Shown piece after piece: positions 18,509-20,000 of a stretch of 20,000 nucleotides of DNA. The DNA comes from Chrysomallon squamiferum. Its lineage: Eukaryota; Mollusca; Gastropoda; Neomphalida; Peltospiridae. The notes below the pieces were generated by a model. The model saw only the letters and a list, made by a program, of their open reading frames with translations. It ran no database searches and was not told the origin of the DNA. Made by a program: the position numbers and the translations under genes. How positions within the stretch are numbered: position 1 is the first letter of the stretch; every line of letters starts with the position of its first letter. The stretch is from positions 12,797,083 through 12,817,082 of the forward strand of contig CM022670.1 in assembly GCA_012295275.1 (NCBI GenBank). The letters are read 5' to 3'.

Positions 18509-19328
18509 CTATATTTCTATTAATACTAAATTAATACTTAGTAAAAGATAATGAAAAACTGAGAATATAATATGATAAAACGAGTCCCCATTAAATATTA
18601 AAATATTTTTAAAAAATACAGATACATAATCGTTTTTTCTTTTTCCTTATTAACTTTCGCTTTTTATGAAACGGATCAAAACAAGCCATAAAGGAAATAC
18701 GGGGGAAAAAAAGAAAAAAAACAAACAACAAAGATGGTTAATTTTTGAAAAAAAACTAAAAAAAAAATCTTATAAAAGATTTTATCTATTTTTGAAAAAA
18801 AACAAAATGAAAAAAAATCATGACACGACAAAACTAATGCTATATGTTTTATTCGTTTAGTACACTTGTTGAAATTTACTTTTGTCCATTGATACCAATT
18901 TTTTTTTTTCTGTTCATCAATCTGTCAAGGTGTTTCTTTTCATCAAATGATTGATCTCCAGGAACATTTAAAACAATTGCTTGGCAATAGTTAAAAAAGA
19001 ATATATATTTTATACCATGAATGAAACATTTCAGACGTACAGTTAAAGCCTGGGGATTACTGAATACTTGTAATTAACCTGTGCTACCTGAATGAATGAA
19101 AAAAAAATGAACGTGCTAATCAAAGCTAGCTGTTGTGAAGCACGTCTACGACGGGCACGCTTTCTGACAGGTCAGCGGTGTACTACCCACCATTTCACTG
19201 ATCTTGATGTCTCCGTAAGAGTAAATGACAGCATTCGGCGGAGCAGCCACTGGTAACATGAACGCGAAGGACGCACAGATTCCCGCTGGGAGCATGAAAT
19301 AAAGAGGATGAATCTCCATGGCGATAGC
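18236..19328 (-). CDS. SLC13-family transporter, gene B (3' partial: last two coding exons)
   Basis: Joined 19328-19191 and 18409-18236, 103 codons plus TAG; upstream exons lie beyond the window. The C-terminal part carries the family signature MLPVAAPPNAVI and the NTWG block. Exon lengths and phases match gene A for the penultimate exon (46 codons, phase 0 to 0). Over that exon A and B share 32 of 46 residues, most changes being conservative. The last exon is 9 codons longer than in A, with a Thr-rich tail. This is a separate gene rather than an alternative 3' end, because gene A has its own start exon between them at 15108-15203. Substrate unknown. Confidence 0.9.
18410..19190 (-). other. 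Last intron of gene B
   Basis: AT-rich, beginning with the poly-T of the acceptor on the coding strand. Has a (TAA)n block at about 18478-18505 and many A runs. No gene recognised inside. Confidence 0.85.
19191..19328 (-). CDS. Gene B penultimate exon (SLC13 signature)
   Basis: Acceptor TTTTCTAG, donor ATG|GTGGGT, both phase 0. Reads AIAMEIHPLYFMLPAGICAS, FAFMLPVAAPPNAVIYSYGD and IKISEM. The signature Phe is present here (Tyr in gene A), while the last Val of the signature is Ile. Higher GC than the flanks, as expected for an exon. Confidence 0.94.
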
Positions 19329-19908
19329 CTAGAAAATAAAGACAGGTAAATTACATTAAAACGCAATATCTACTTCTACGTACATATCCAAACCGTAATA
19401 ACACAAGACATACACTCATTCATACTCAGAGACAAGACTCGTACGCACAGACACACATACACAGCGAGCGAGAGAGAAAGAAAAAGAGAGACGCAGACAC
19501 AGCTACAAATACACCCGTGCGAAAAAGCAGTTAAACAGCTAAATGTCTTAAGTTAAAAAATATCCGTTTTCCTTTAGACTAGAGTCCAAAAGCAGTAACA
19601 GAAGTTTTCTATGGTAACTGTAAACATTTAAATTGCATTAAGAACATTGTTAACTGAGAAAGAATGTTCTAAAAATCACACATCCACTCAATAGATAGAT
19701 AGATTTACAGATAGAGAGACAGACAGACAAACAGACAGAGAGAGAGAGATAGACAGAAAAACAGACACAGAGAGAGATAGATAGGTATATATTGACAGTC
19801 AGTCAGATAGATAGATAGATAAACAGATACACAGTCAGACAGATAAATAGAAAGACAGAAACAGAGACAAACAGATAGCGACATATATAGATAGACAGAG
19901 AGACAGGC

Positions 19909-19967
<59 letters not shown>

Positions 19968-20000
19968 AGGATATAGATATAAAAAAAACAGAAACAAAAC
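19329..20000 (-). other. Gene B intron (partial) with (GATA)n/(GACA)n tract
   Basis: Intron upstream of the penultimate exon, running off the window. From about 19690 it is GATA/GACA/GAGA-type tetranucleotide repeat, purest at 19910-19968 as (GATA)n. No exon of gene B is seen here. Confidence 0.85.

Noticed and set aside
18236-19328. Gene B exons as an alternative 3' end of gene A
   Set aside because: They lie upstream of the gene A start exon on the same strand, so they cannot be its downstream exons. A separate gene is the simpler reading.

Overview
This window looks like nuclear DNA of an animal, probably an AT-rich, repeat-laden invertebrate such as a mollusc. The gene has many short exons with GT-AG introns, there is no operon logic, and simple repeats appear every few hundred bases. 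Placement in the molluscs is an inference from repeat style and from the protein; nothing here fixes the species.

The only confidently recognised genes are two members of the SLC13 family (sodium-coupled di/tricarboxylate or sulfate transporters, the NaDC/NaCT/NaS/INDY group). Both lie on the minus strand, head to tail. Gene A appears complete: 14 coding exons run from an ATG at 15203 down to a TGA at 5797, for a predicted 591 residues, the usual size for the family. Every junction keeps phase, and the order of conserved blocks follows the family from N to C terminus. Gene B lies upstream of A in the direction of transcription. Only its last two coding exons (19191-19328 and 18236-18409) are in the window; the rest must lie beyond 20000. 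The penultimate exon has the same length (46 codons) and phase in both genes and is 32/46 identical, so the pair is an old tandem duplication.

Layout: 1-5796 is mostly non-coding, with A/T runs, (AC)n, (ATT)n, a small 21-bp tandem repeat, a CpG-containing single-copy patch at about 490-790, and a decayed coding-like tract on the plus strand at about 4290-5200 that I cannot assign. 5797-15203 is gene A with introns of about 200 to 1900 bp, nearly all carrying microsatellites. The largest, intron 5, holds a roughly 1.8-kb array of about 30-bp AC/AT-rich units. 15204-18235 is the spacer between the genes, with a TATA-like element and a (CT)n/(GA)n tract just upstream of gene A. 18236-20000 is the 3' end of gene B with its repeat-rich introns, ending in a (GATA)n tract.

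Both proteins would be plasma-membrane anion transporters working side by side. Sequence alone does not tell which substrate each carries. I found no tRNA, rRNA, CRISPR array, intact transposon or bacterial-type system. The long apparent reading frames in the window are translations of simple repeats.
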